A stretch of DNA of 20,782 bases, taken from NCBI GenBank assembly GCA_030673805.1, contig DAOVIH010000011.1, forward strand, positions 1-20,782. Reading direction: 5' to 3'. The translations under genes were made by a program, and so were the position numbers. Numbering within the stretch: position 1 is the first letter of the stretch; each line of letters starts with the position of its first letter. The stretch comes from Candidatus Bathyarchaeota archaeon. Its GTDB lineage: Archaea; Thermoproteota; Bathyarchaeia; Bathyarchaeales; Bathycorpusculaceae. The notes under the pieces are model-generated. The model was not told the DNA's origin. It did not search any database and saw only the letters and a list, made by a program, of their open reading frames with translations. Below, one piece after another: positions 1-7,869 of the stretch.

Positions 1-1641
1 AACTTTTCCAGCACTCATCGTTTTGTCGTCAATTCTTATGCCCAAATGAATCCCGGCTGCATCTGCCCTAGCGTATCTTCTCCCAATGGAGCCTGTTTCG
101 TCAAGTTCAACTACGAATCCTTCGTCGATCAGCAACTTTTGCACTTCCGCTGCCTGTTCAGCCAATCCGTCTTTGCTTACCAACGGGTAAACACCGATCT
201 GTATTGGCGCGATTTGTCGGGGAAAACTCATTATGACTCGTTCGTCTTTAACTTGGTAAGCGTATTCAAGAGTGATGTAGAAGAGTCTGTCAAGACCAAA
301 ACTAGGTTCAACGACTTGGGGAACGAAACGTAGCCCCCGCTGGACAGTTTTCTTTTTACTAATCTTCACATGTTCGGGCTTAATTCTATGATTTCCAACG
401 GTGTAGAATCCTTTCTCTTTAAGGGACTCTGCAACTTTCTCTGGATCGGAGTTCGAGAGCAACTTTAATATTTCTTCTGCCTTTTCTTTGAATTCTGGGC
501 CAATACTAGCCATCAATGGTTGAAGAGTGAGCTCTTCTTTCTCGACAGGAGTCTCAAATTCCTTGAAAACTCTCATATCAACACCGCTAGCATTCATGTG
601 GCTACTCAGATCAAAATCTGTCCGGTGCGCATGACCTGAGACTTCAACCCAACCCCAACGTTCAGTTAAGACTTCTTGATCGAAACTTTGACTGGCATAA
701 TGAGCTTTCTCCCAGGAAAGTTTTTCAATAAATCGTTGTTTTTCCTCAGGAACACCCAACTCAAGCAAGAGCCTCTTGGCTATTCCCATAAAAAATGCTT
801 GCCATTCGGCCCCAATTATTTTCTTTTCCAAGGCTTCCTTGATTGGCAAAGCAAGTATTCTCTCAGAGCCTTGTTGCCTGGTTTTAGCTAAAAGAAGCCT
901 CAAAGTCTCTTCTTTTACCTTATCAAGTAGCGCACAACTAGGCTCTTGAGGATCAAAAAAGAGCTCTAAATCCGCTATTGTAAATTCCCTCAACCGCAAC
1001 AAACCTTGCCTTGGCGAAATTTCATTTCTCAAGGCATGACCTATCTGCAAGACACCAAAAGGAAGTTTTTCTCGTGCTGTCCCATATAGGCGATTGAATT
1101 CCACAAATATTCCTTGGGCAGCTTCGGGTCTTCCGTAACCAACAGCGTTTGAATACGGACCTATCGTTGTTGCGAACATAGTTAGAAACTGTCGTGGGGA
1201 ATCAAATTTACCGTGACACACAGGGCACACAATTTCAGTTTTCTTAATAGTGTCTTCTATGGCTTTTAGACTCATTTTTTCGGCTTCTAGAACACTTATC
1301 TTGGCACACTCTTCAAGCAAATGGTCCGCCCGGAATCTCTTGTTACAGTTTGCACATTCAATCATAGGTTCCCTAAAGTTCTGAACGTGACCAGAAGCCT
1401 CAAAGACTTTGGCAGGGGCGATTATTGGTGCTTCTATTTCGAGGATTCCGAGTTCGTTGACGAAGATCTCACGAAGCCGATCTTCGATTTTCCTTTTTAG
1501 CCTTGCACCCAAAGGTCCGTAGGTTACGAAGCCCCCTACGCCACCGTAGATTTCGTAGGATTGCCAGAAAAAACCTCTCCGGCGAGCTAGTTCGTTAACT
1601 GCAGTGTACTTGTCAGGCCCAACTTTGCCAGTCAATTTCAC
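1..1641 (-). CDS. glyS: Glycyl-tRNA synthetase, archaeal/eukaryotic type (C-terminus cut by window edge)
   Basis: Class II aminoacyl-tRNA synthetase that charges tRNA-Gly with glycine in the cytoplasm. I translated the frame directly; it is open from a GTG start at 1641 to position 1, giving 547 visible residues. The N-terminus carries the YGPLG element of archaeal/eukaryotic GlyRS. A zinc-type cysteine module follows (CANC near residues 96-99 and CPVC near 139-142). Class II motif 2 is RNEISP near residue 205, and motif 3 (FGLDR) lies further on. The last visible part matches the HGTP anticodon-binding domain. Family length suggests only about 20-40 residues are missing. GTG 1641 is chosen because an AAGG lies 4 nt upstream and a TATA-like box lies near 1676; TTG at 1635 is the alternative. 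It is divergent from the inositol phosphate synthase gene. Confidence 0.96.
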   Translation of the reverse strand, partial: MKLTGKVGPDKYTAVNELARRRGFFWQSYEIYGGVGGFVTYGPLGARLKRKIEDRLREIFVNELGILEIEAPIIAPAKVFEASGHVQNFREPMIECANCNKRFRADHLLEECAKISVLEAEKMSLKAIEDTIKKTEIVCPVCHGKFDSPRQFLTMFATTIGPYSNAVGYGRPEAAQGIFVEFNRLYGTAREKLPFGVLQIGHALRNEISPRQGLLRLREFTIADLELFFDPQEPSCALLDKVKEETLRLLLAKTRQQGSERILALPIKEALEKKIIGAEWQAFFMGIAKRLLLELGVPEEKQRFIEKLSWEKAHYASQSFDQEVLTERWGWVEVSGHAHRTDFDLSSHMNASGVDMRVFKEFETPVEKEELTLQPLMASIGPEFKEKAEEILKLLSNSDPEKVAESLKEKGFYTVGNHRIKPEHVKISKKKTVQRGLRFVPQVVEPSFGLDRLFYITLEYAYQVKDERVIMSFPRQIAPIQIGVYPLVSKDGLAEQAAEVQKLLIDEGFVVELDETGSIGRRYARADAAGIHLGIRIDDKTMSAGKV

Positions 1642-1672
1642 CTAACCTTTTTTAGTTTAAGAACTTCAGAGA

Positions 1673-1680
1673 AATAAAAG
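1673..1680 (-). promoter_or_regulatory. TATA-like box for glyS
   Basis: Read on the minus strand this is CTTTTATT, about 35 nt before the GTG at 1641. That would place transcription start about 10 nt before the start codon. The position fits archaeal TATA spacing; no experimental support. Confidence 0.45.
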
Positions 1681-1906
1681 GTTACTGAATGAGATTGTTC
1701 CTTCTACTAGCTAATTCTTTATCTGGTGGAATTTTCTTTTCTTTTTCGTTTACAAAAAAACTTTGGACGAAAGACAATGATATAAGTAGGTGGGTCAACG
1801 ATTAACCATCAAATATTTAACTTGAAAGCCTTGGGTTTAACTAGGGTGCAAAAAGCGGTATTTTCTTGCTATGTACTCCGATTTTCGTTTTGGGATGGCG
1901 TATCCT
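1681..1906. other. Non-coding interval between divergent glyS and ino1
   Basis: AT-rich spacer with no open frame I would call, no tRNA fold and no repeat that I could find. An isolated TATA-like GATATAAG around 1779-1786 has no gene at a suitable distance and is probably chance. Confidence 0.6.
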
Positions 1907-1914
1907 TTTATAAG
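1907..1914 (+). promoter_or_regulatory. TATA box for ino1
   Basis: TTTATAAG lies about 40 nt before the ATG at 1953. A start of transcription about 25 nt downstream would give a short leader carrying the ribosome binding site AGGTG at 1942-1946. Confidence 0.6.
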
Positions 1915-1952
1915 GCAATCTCAAATAAGAGAAACTCGCAAAGGTGTTAGAA

Positions 1953-3014
1953 ATGCCTGAGATAAGAGTTGCCTTAGTTGGTGTTGGAAATTGCTCCTCA
2001 GCCTTCGTTCAGGGATTGCAGTATTATAGTAAGTTTGAGGAAAAGAAAGACTTTGTTGGGTTAAAAAATCCATACCTTGGAGGTTTAAGCCCTAGAGACA
2101 TCAAGGTTGTTGCAGCCTTTGATGTTGATAAGAGAAAAGTTGGAAAAGACATAGCTGAAGCAATTTTCGCGAAGCCGAACAATACACCTCAGATAACAGA
2201 AGTTCCCTTAACTGGCGTAATTGTCGATAAAGGACCATTAATGGACGGAGTTGGAAAACGCGCCAAAAACTTGGTTTTGATTAGCAATGCTTCCGAAATT
2301 GATGTCGCGGAAGTATTGAGGAAAAATGAAGTTGAAATTGTTGTTAGTTTGCTTCCAAGTGGCGCTTTTGAGGCGTCTCAATGGTATGCTGAACAATCTT
2401 TAGCTGCAGGCTGTGGATTCATAAATGCTACCCCAAACGCTATAGCGTGCAATTCTGCATGGTCCAAGCGTTTTGAAGAAGTGGGACTTCCCTTGGTAGG
2501 GGATGATTTGATAGACCAAGTGGGATCAACTGCTCTGCACAAGACCCTTTTAAAACTACTCTCGGAGAGGGGAGTTAAAATCATTGAGACATACCAGCTG
2601 GATGTTGGTGGAGGGGTCGAATCGCTTGAAACTCTGGATAGGAGCAGAGACGCAAAACGCGCAATAAAAACGCAGTCTGTGGCATCCGCTTTGCCCTACA
2701 AGGCTGAAATCGTGGCTGGTTCGACTGATTACGTGGATTTCTTAGAGAACAAACGTGACAGTTATTTCTGGATCCAAGGTGTTTACTTCTACAATTCGCC
2801 TATGCAAATAGACTTAAAGTTCTCAACGGTTGACGCCCCCAATGCGGGATCGATGCTCTTTGATGTCATAAGAGCGACAAAAATGGCTTTGGACAGGAAT
2901 CAAAGGGGAGCCATAATTCCGATCTGCGCGTACGGTTTCAAACGTCCTCCGGAAATTTTGGCTATTGAGAACGCAGAAACAGTATTCAATGGCTTTGTTT
3001 CTGAGAACAGCTGA
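1953..3014 (+). CDS. ino1: myo-Inositol-1-phosphate synthase (short archaeal/actinobacterial type)
   Basis: Predicted to convert glucose 6-phosphate to 1L-myo-inositol 1-phosphate with NAD+, the entry step to inositol phospholipids in archaea. The N-terminus has a Rossmann dinucleotide-binding stretch (VALVGVGNCSSAFVQG). A mid-region GDDLIDQVGSTALHKTLL block corresponds to the catalytic-domain segment usually seen as GDDxxxQxGxTxxH in this family. At 353 residues it matches the short prokaryotic type, not the ~520-residue eukaryotic form. ATG 1953 is preferred over GTG 1944 because AGGTG ends 6 nt before it, while GTG 1944 lies inside that ribosome binding site. The gene ends 13 bp from the stop of the convergent sugar phosphate isomerase, whose product pool includes its substrate. 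Confidence 0.9.
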   Translation: MPEIRVALVGVGNCSSAFVQGLQYYSKFEEKKDFVGLKNPYLGGLSPRDIKVVAAFDVDKRKVGKDIAEAIFAKPNNTPQITEVPLTGVIVDKGPLMDGVGKRAKNLVLISNASEIDVAEVLRKNEVEIVVSLLPSGAFEASQWYAEQSLAAGCGFINATPNAIACNSAWSKRFEEVGLPLVGDDLIDQVGSTALHKTLLKLLSERGVKIIETYQLDVGGGVESLETLDRSRDAKRAIKTQSVASALPYKAEIVAGSTDYVDFLENKRDSYFWIQGVYFYNSPMQIDLKFSTVDAPNAGSMLFDVIRATKMALDRNQRGAIIPICAYGFKRPPEILAIENAETVFNGFVSENS

Positions 3015-3027
3015 ACCCCAAGAAGCA

Positions 3028-4137
3028 TCACTTTGTAGCGGTCTTCTCCAATTCTCGAACTATCTTCTCTTTTGTTCCAGTTCGTTTTATCCTATCCTTC
3101 AGGAGTTGTATTGTCTCAACTGGAGTTGGGTCTACTTTGCGCAGAACTGCTAGATAAACACTTGTGAAGTCACCAATAGAAAGTGCCGATAGCATTTTGG
3201 TTAGTTCGCTTTCACCTTGGCTCCAAACTTCGAAAACCTTCGAGTCTGCCGGCATTAAGGCTTTCGTGGATTCGATTCTACTACGAATTTCGGCAGATTC
3301 AGCAGCATCCCTGATGAATATCTGAGAAAAGAGCTGAAGTTTTTCCTTATCTTCCCAACCAACGATCTCATTGTGGTCGAGCTCCGGCAGATAACCCCAC
3401 GTAGATGGAATCTTGCTGTTCTCGTTAAACTGTTGTTTGAAACGCTGGGCAACACCACGGTAGATGCCGAAACCAAAAACAGCAGGAACCGACTCATTGA
3501 TGTTCCAAGCTAAGGTCTTTGAGAAGTTGTCTTTTGTAGGTCTTTTTGGCAGGTTCAAGGCGCTGATTCTTAATAGAACGTCCTTTGCCTCTGAAAGATC
3601 TCCGGTAATGCTGGGAGCTTGACCTGTTTTTTCTAGGACGGAAAGCATTGGGATAAAAAGGTAGGGAAGGGCAGCCCTTGGAGGTATTCCACTTGGAACA
3701 CGTACAGATGGTATTTCGATCTTTTTTGCAAACTTCAGCATTGTTCCTCCAGAGCTAATGCAACAGATCATACACTTCTTTTTCAAGGCATCTAGGAGAA
3801 TGCTGAGAGATTCTTCAGTTTCCCCTGAATAGCTCACAGCAAAAACAAGACTTCCTGCTCCGGCATAGGCTGGCAGGGAATAACCTCTTATAACTTCTAT
3901 GGGAACAGGCACTTTGTCTCGGGCCCAATCCTTCAGAAGTTCACCACCTATTCCTGACCCACCCATACCAGCAACGATTATGTTTCTAGCCGTCTTAAAA
4001 CTCGAAGGTAAAGGTAAGTCTTCAGCGATTTTCGCAGCTTGGCAACAATGTCTCGGGAGTTCTACGCAAAACGAAAGCATATTGCTTTTGTCAGTTTTTC
4101 TAATTTCTTCAAAATCATCCAGAATTGCTAACGACAA
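3028..4137 (-). CDS. Bifunctional phosphoglucose/phosphomannose isomerase
   Basis: SIS-domain sugar isomerase of the archaeal PGI/PMI family, interconverting glucose 6-phosphate or mannose 6-phosphate with fructose 6-phosphate. Visible signatures are the GMGGSGIGGE loop near residue 57 and the phosphate-binding SYSGETEE near residue 102. PRAALPYL, FNENSKIP and LPELDHNEIVGWE follow in the order seen in characterised crenarchaeal enzymes. The length (369 residues) is slightly longer than the ~300-residue Pyrobaculum-type enzyme. No ATG is available before residue ~20. TTG at 4137 is chosen because GGTGAGG (4151-4145) lies 7 nt upstream; TTG at 4143 is too close to that site. It is convergent with ino1. 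Confidence 0.88.
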   Translation of the reverse strand: MSLAILDDFEEIRKTDKSNMLSFCVELPRHCCQAAKIAEDLPLPSSFKTARNIIVAGMGGSGIGGELLKDWARDKVPVPIEVIRGYSLPAYAGAGSLVFAVSYSGETEESLSILLDALKKKCMICCISSGGTMLKFAKKIEIPSVRVPSGIPPRAALPYLFIPMLSVLEKTGQAPSITGDLSEAKDVLLRISALNLPKRPTKDNFSKTLAWNINESVPAVFGFGIYRGVAQRFKQQFNENSKIPSTWGYLPELDHNEIVGWEDKEKLQLFSQIFIRDAAESAEIRSRIESTKALMPADSKVFEVWSQGESELTKMLSALSIGDFTSVYLAVLRKVDPTPVETIQLLKDRIKRTGTKEKIVRELEKTATK

Positions 4138-4168
4138 TACCAACCCTCACCGATTCATATACAAGCAC

Positions 4169-4178
4169 TTTTTATATC
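4169..4178 (-). promoter_or_regulatory. TATA-like box upstream of the PGI/PMI gene
   Basis: GATATAAAAA on the minus strand, about 30-35 nt before the TTG start. The same AT stretch reads TTTTTATATC on the plus strand and could also serve the divergent SPOUT gene at 4237, about 60 nt away. Confidence 0.5.
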
Positions 4179-4236
4179 TCATTTTTCACTTTTAAGCTGA
4201 ACCCAACTTTGTGTTCTTTTTGAGAGGGACCTAAAA

Positions 4237-5088
4237 ATGATTGGAAAGCTGACAGTTGCTATTCCTGCCTCCGTAATCTCGGATATACCCCACCTACGTG
4301 AAAAAACCGCAAAAGTGGGTTTAATTGGAAGAGCTGCAGCCATTTTCAGAGTTAGAGAAATAATAGTCTTTCCGGATTATCCAAGAGAAGATCAGAGGAA
4401 AGATGCTAATCTGATTGCTACTTTGCTTGTCTACATGGAAACCCCTCAATATCTTCGGAAAAGACTGTTCAAGCTTGAACCAAAGTTGCGTTATGTAGGA
4501 ATTCTCCCCCCGCTGCGCACTCCTCATCATCCTCTCAATAAGAAAGCTAAGAATCTTAAGGTTGGTGAATACCGAGAAGGTGTTGTTCTTTCCAAGACTA
4601 GAGAAGGTGTAATGATAGACATCGGTGTGGAAAGGCCAGGGTTACTCCCAAACGAAGATCATGCAATAGGCAAGCGTTTGACCGTTAAAATAGCCAAGGT
4701 GAATATGCTTTTGGAGGTTGAAAAAGCAACCAGAGATGAAGTCCATCAATATTGGGGTTACGACATAACCGTGGAAAAAAGGGTCCTGCCAAAGATACTT
4801 GAGAGTAGAAATTTTGATTTGACTATTGCTACATCCAAACATGGAATAAGGTTCTCGAAGGTGGCTGAAGAAATTGCAGAAAAAATGAAGAAAGCAACAG
4901 AGGTACTCGTCATGTTTGGAGCCCCAAGTAGGGGATTGTACGAAATAGCAAAGTCAGAAGGAGGAAAACTTGACAAACTTGCTGACTTTGTGGTAAATAC
5001 AATTCCAGAACAAGGAACCAAGACCGTTCGAACAGAGGAGGCACTTGTAGCATCATTGGCCATTCTTAAGGAGCGAGTATTTCTTTAG
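4237..5088 (+). CDS. SPOUT-superfamily RNA methyltransferase (COG2106/MTH1-like)
   Basis: Predicted S-adenosylmethionine-dependent RNA methyltransferase of the family containing archaeal MTH1 and human SPOUT1/C9orf114. The N-terminal half (VAIPAS, then the IFRVREIIVFPD strand) and the C-terminal VLVMFGAPSRGLYEIA and NTIPEQGTKTVRTEEA segments form the expected SPOUT knot, with an inserted OB-like region near residues 110-170 (LKVGEYREGVVLSKTREG). The length of 283 residues is normal for the family. ATG 4237 follows GAGG at 4224-4227 by 9 nt. In many archaea this family sits near ribosomal protein genes; here it stands alone between two metabolic/membrane genes. The target nucleotide cannot be read from sequence. 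Confidence 0.85.
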   Translation: MIGKLTVAIPASVISDIPHLREKTAKVGLIGRAAAIFRVREIIVFPDYPREDQRKDANLIATLLVYMETPQYLRKRLFKLEPKLRYVGILPPLRTPHHPLNKKAKNLKVGEYREGVVLSKTREGVMIDIGVERPGLLPNEDHAIGKRLTVKIAKVNMLLEVEKATRDEVHQYWGYDITVEKRVLPKILESRNFDLTIATSKHGIRFSKVAEEIAEKMKKATEVLVMFGAPSRGLYEIAKSEGGKLDKLADFVVNTIPEQGTKTVRTEEALVASLAILKERVFL

Positions 5089-5275
5089 GGTTTGCACCTT
5101 CAAAGCAGCTTGGCCATGTACTTAAGCATCCTATATCGATGTAGCCTTATGTCAGATCGAGAAAAGAGAACTAATTTCCCCTTATGAGTGCCTTTTGCGT
5201 GTGAAAACTCCCCGAAAAAGCTAAGAAACATAGAAGGGGATAAAGGATTAATGCCAGTTGTAGTTATGTGGCTTT
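5089..5275. other. Spacer before the presenilin-like gene
   Basis: No open frame, tRNA or repeat recognised. The only promoter hint is a weak GATAAAGG near 5239-5246, about 35 nt before the GTG start of the next gene. Confidence 0.5.
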
Positions 5276-6295
5276 GTGAATTTCGACATTGCGATGCCTG
5301 CAGCGTTGTTTGCGGTTGTAGCTTTAGCTCTGTTTATTGATAAGAGGGGCCAAAGAAAGTTAAAATCTAGTCTTGATAAAAGAGAATTTGGTGTTCGGGA
5401 AACTGCTCTTCTGATTGTTACAATAGGGGTAATGGTGTCGGTTATCGTCTTTTTTCCCCAGATGGCGGTAACCGCGGTTTTTCTCTTCTCTTATTCCATG
5501 TTGCTGTTTATTGTATCTTACACTTTTTCCGACATGAAATCCAAAATAGCCCAACTATTTTTCTTAGGATTCGCCGCGGCGGGTATTGCAGCAGGAACCA
5601 TCAGTCTACTCGGTTTCTTGGAAGATGAGTTGCTACTATACGGAACCCTAGCGTTTTATGGTCTGGCAGTTTTTGCGTTTTTCATGTTATTTTATGAACT
5701 GAAAAGACCTAACGAAAAAGAAAGATGGACTCTGGCTATCCTGCCGGCGGTTTTGTTTTTACTGCTTTACTTGTTTTTCCACGTTCTACAACAAACAGCC
5801 CTGTGGTTCCCGTATCTTATGAATATCTTTGGAGTTGTCTTCGCAGTTTTAATAGTACTTTACCTCGGGGTCTTTTTCACTTGGGAGATTACTCTCGTTT
5901 TTGCGGGACTTCTTACAATTTTAGACATAATACTGGTGTTGTTCACTGGAGCAATGGTATCAGCAGCTAAGCATGTTTTTGGGCTAGGGTTGCCGGTTCT
6001 TATTACTCTTCCAGTTATCCCAACCATTCCAATTGAAGACGGAGTGCTTTTCATGTCACTAGGACTTGGCGACTTTTTCTTTGCGGGCATTCTCGCAGCC
6101 CAAACGTATAGGAAATTCGGAGTTAAAACCGCATTGATTTCAGCATTGGCAATGAGCCTGTCTTTCGCAGTTTTTGAAGTTTTCCTTTTAAACTCGGAAA
6201 TAGGAGCTTTTCCGGGTACTTTGATGATTATTTTTGGATGGCTACCTATAGTAGTGTGGAAAATGCTAAGGGAAAAACAAGAAGTAGCTAAATAG
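5276..6295 (+). CDS. Presenilin/signal-peptide-peptidase-like intramembrane aspartyl protease (GxGD type)
   Basis: Polytopic membrane protein of 339 residues with about nine or more hydrophobic segments. Two features suggest the GxGD protease family (archaeal presenilin homologues). Asp217 lies inside a hydrophobic segment (LLTILDIILVLF) and is followed by a segment ending in LGLPVLITLP. LGLGD at 262-266 then begins the next membrane segment. Family members cleave transmembrane helices within the bilayer, using one Asp from each of these segments. Two departures are visible: the first Asp is preceded by Leu, not the usual Tyr, and the C-terminal PAL position appears to read PGT (313-315). GTG 5276 or ATG 5294 could be the start; neither has a clear ribosome binding site. 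The function is inferred from motifs only. Confidence 0.7.
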   Translation: MNFDIAMPAALFAVVALALFIDKRGQRKLKSSLDKREFGVRETALLIVTIGVMVSVIVFFPQMAVTAVFLFSYSMLLFIVSYTFSDMKSKIAQLFFLGFAAAGIAAGTISLLGFLEDELLLYGTLAFYGLAVFAFFMLFYELKRPNEKERWTLAILPAVLFLLLYLFFHVLQQTALWFPYLMNIFGVVFAVLIVLYLGVFFTWEITLVFAGLLTILDIILVLFTGAMVSAAKHVFGLGLPVLITLPVIPTIPIEDGVLFMSLGLGDFFFAGILAAQTYRKFGVKTALISALAMSLSFAVFEVFLLNSEIGAFPGTLMIIFGWLPIVVWKMLREKQEVAK

Positions 6296-6315
6296 AAAAA
6301 CAAAACGTGAAAAAA
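6296..6315 (-). terminator. Probable poly-T terminator after rpl12
   Basis: On the minus strand, downstream of the L12 stop, there are two T runs (six T at 6315-6310 and five T at 6300-6296) in a 30-bp convergent gap. Archaeal termination commonly uses such T-rich tracts. Confidence 0.45.
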
Positions 6316-6325
6316 GGGATGATTT

Positions 6326-6637
6326 CTAGCCAAATAGAGCGCCCAAGCCTTCAAGAGCAGCGTCTTCTTTGGCTTGGTCTTCTTCACCCTTCTTTTCTTC
6401 TTCTTTTGGCTTTGTTTCTTCCACCGGAGCAGTTTGAGCTGCTACTGGTGCAGCTGCCATCGTTGGGGCGGATTTAATCGCTTCTTCAATGTCAACTTCA
6501 CTCAGAGAAGCCACCAAAGCTTTTACTCTTACTGTATCAGCGGTCATTCCGGCCGCTTTCAGAACGTTCGTTAGGGCTTTCTCATCGATTTCTTTACCAG
6601 CTTTGTGAAGTAGCATTGCAGCGTAAATGTACTCCAT
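6326..6637 (-). CDS. rpl12: Ribosomal protein L12 / P1 stalk protein
   Basis: Acidic stalk protein that dimerises on P0 and recruits translation GTPases. The 103-residue product starts MEYIYAAMLLHKAGKEI, typical of archaeal P1. It then has an Ala/Pro hinge, a Glu/Lys-rich stretch and the conserved C-terminal GLGALFG that contacts elongation factors. The start is supported by a strong GAGGTGA site 6 nt upstream (6650-6644). It is the last gene of the SecE-Spt5-L11-L1-P0 cluster, but 362 bp separate it from P0, so it is likely transcribed at least partly from its own promoter. Confidence 0.97.
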   Translation of the reverse strand: MEYIYAAMLLHKAGKEIDEKALTNVLKAAGMTADTVRVKALVASLSEVDIEEAIKSAPTMAAAPVAAQTAPVEETKPKEEEKKGEEDQAKEDAALEGLGALFG

Positions 6638-6695
6638 ACCTTTTCACCTCTCCATCCATCTATTTTAATCTTTTCAGTTGCTTTAGCTATCTTTA

Positions 6696-6703
6696 CATAA
6701 AAG
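6696..6703 (-). promoter_or_regulatory. Possible separate promoter for rpl12
   Basis: CTTTTATG on the minus strand about 62 nt before the L12 ATG. It would give a leader of about 35 nt containing the strong ribosome binding site. The box is not perfect, and the upstream BRE is not obvious. Confidence 0.4.
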
Positions 6704-6977
6704 GGAAAGAACCGCTTCCAAGAGACTGCAAGTAGATTCTCCCTTTTTTTGGTTGCCGTTTAGATGAAGGGTCAATTACTTAAGAACTTTCCTATGGCTA
6801 TTGCTTCTTTCAAAGGGTTTGCTTGTAACAACCACCAAGTGTCAAAGGTTTACGTTCAGTAATCATTTGTGGACATTAATCACTAGTTTGAAGACAAAAC
6901 GGTTCTTGCTTAAATATTGCTCCAAGTAAAGGGCATATTCTCACTAGAAAAACAAGAACCAACCGAATAATACAACT

Positions 6978-6993
6978 AGGGCCAATTGGCCCT
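6978..6993. repeat. 16-bp perfect palindrome after the P0 stop codon
   Basis: AGGGCCAATTGGCCCT begins 7 nt downstream of the P0 stop. As RNA it would form a 6-bp GC-rich stem with an AATT loop. It could end or attenuate the operon transcript, or be a protein-binding site; a T run follows about 25 nt further along the minus strand. Confidence 0.6.
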
Positions 6994-6999
6994 GCAAGT

Positions 7000-7854
7000 T
7001 TAGCTGGGCTCTTTTATGGCACTGCTTAGACTAAGCATTTCCATCTGGGCTTTGCCTATCAGATCAACAATCGTATCCTTAGTTGGCACGGCAGCACCCA
7101 ACGAAAGCGAAACTGCTGTTTGATGAGCCAATTGCAGGAGTGGGACAGTGCTTTCAGAGGTGGGATAGGCAATGCTTAGGGACAGTGAAAAAGCGTCGTT
7201 GCTACTCTTTTCTACGTTTTTTTTGGTTTCGTCGATATCAAGGTGAAGTTGGTCTTTAGTTATCACGAGATCACCGTCTAGGACCGTTTTCAAAGAGAGG
7301 CCGGCTTCAACTGACTTAACTCCAAGCTTTGAAAGAATACTCGCAAGCATTGCGGAGATAGTTTCCCCTTTCTTAACGACTAATGTGTCCTTGCTAACCC
7401 ATACGCTTCCAGATTCAATTCGTGTGGGGAGACCAACCGAGTTAAGGTGACTGATAATAGGTCCAGGCGGTTGGCCGGTGTTTCCTTCCGGAATTAGAAC
7501 ATCGAAAGCTGCAGAATCACCTGCTTTAGCCATGATTTTAACCTTGCCTTTCTCCAAGAGAATCACCAGTTTGAAAGGGTTGAGATTTGTGAGTAGAAAA
7601 AGGTTTGCTCCCTCCAAATATGGTTCAAGTTTTTTTAGTTCTTCTTTTCCCAGTTTTTCGATCGCCATTTTCATCAGGACGTTCTTGATAACTTTCATAC
7701 AGACTTTTTCTGATAGTTTCTTCTTCAATTCCTGAAGTTGAGCAGCTCGGACCTTCTGGAGACTAGCGATTCCTATTGCTTTGTATCCCTTGAGTAGGTT
7801 TGCTACTTCCTCGACTTGCTTACTTTTTGCTTCTAAAACTTGTTGTGATGGCAT
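7000..7854 (-). CDS. rpl10: Ribosomal protein uL10 / P0, short form without acidic tail
   Basis: P0 anchors the ribosomal stalk to 23S rRNA and carries the L12/P1 dimers. The N-terminal rRNA-binding domain (residues ~10-110) and the inserted domain (~110-185, with GNTGQPPGPI) are clear. Helical spine segments that bind P1 dimers follow (ATP-poor, Ser/Leu-rich, ~215-280). The protein ends AIKEPS at residue 284. Many archaeal P0 proteins continue to ~310-340 residues with an acidic stretch and a terminal LFG motif shared with L12; here that tail is absent. ATG 7854 is 15 nt before... downstream of the L1 stop, with only a weak GAG-type binding site. Confidence 0.95.
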   Translation of the reverse strand: MPSQQVLEAKSKQVEEVANLLKGYKAIGIASLQKVRAAQLQELKKKLSEKVCMKVIKNVLMKMAIEKLGKEELKKLEPYLEGANLFLLTNLNPFKLVILLEKGKVKIMAKAGDSAAFDVLIPEGNTGQPPGPIISHLNSVGLPTRIESGSVWVSKDTLVVKKGETISAMLASILSKLGVKSVEAGLSLKTVLDGDLVITKDQLHLDIDETKKNVEKSSNDAFSLSLSIAYPTSESTVPLLQLAHQTAVSLSLGAAVPTKDTIVDLIGKAQMEMLSLSSAIKEPS

Positions 7855-7869
7855 TTGATTCTACTCGCA

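Larger units (their letters stand above)
6638..6999. other. Unusual 362-bp gap between P0 and L12 genes
   Basis: In most archaea the P0 and L12 genes are adjacent. No reading frame here resembles a lost P0 tail: the minus strand shows no acidic run before L12. The gap holds a perfect palindrome directly after the P0 stop, an 8-bp inverted repeat pair (6901-6908 and 6953-6960) and a T run on the minus strand (6952-6948). A TATA-like box lies near 6700. Confidence 0.6.

Noticed and set aside
46..891. Plus-strand frames at 46-333 and 676-891
   Set aside because: Both lie antisense inside the glycyl-tRNA synthetase gene.
5860..6387. Long open frame antisense to the presenilin-like gene (175 codons)
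   Set aside because: It is opposite a convincing membrane protein and rpl12 end; its residues are Lys/Pro/Thr-rich without family resemblance.
6638..6999. Remnant of the P0 acidic tail in the P0-L12 gap
   Set aside because: No minus-strand frame shows a Glu/Asp-rich stretch or LFG ending before L12.
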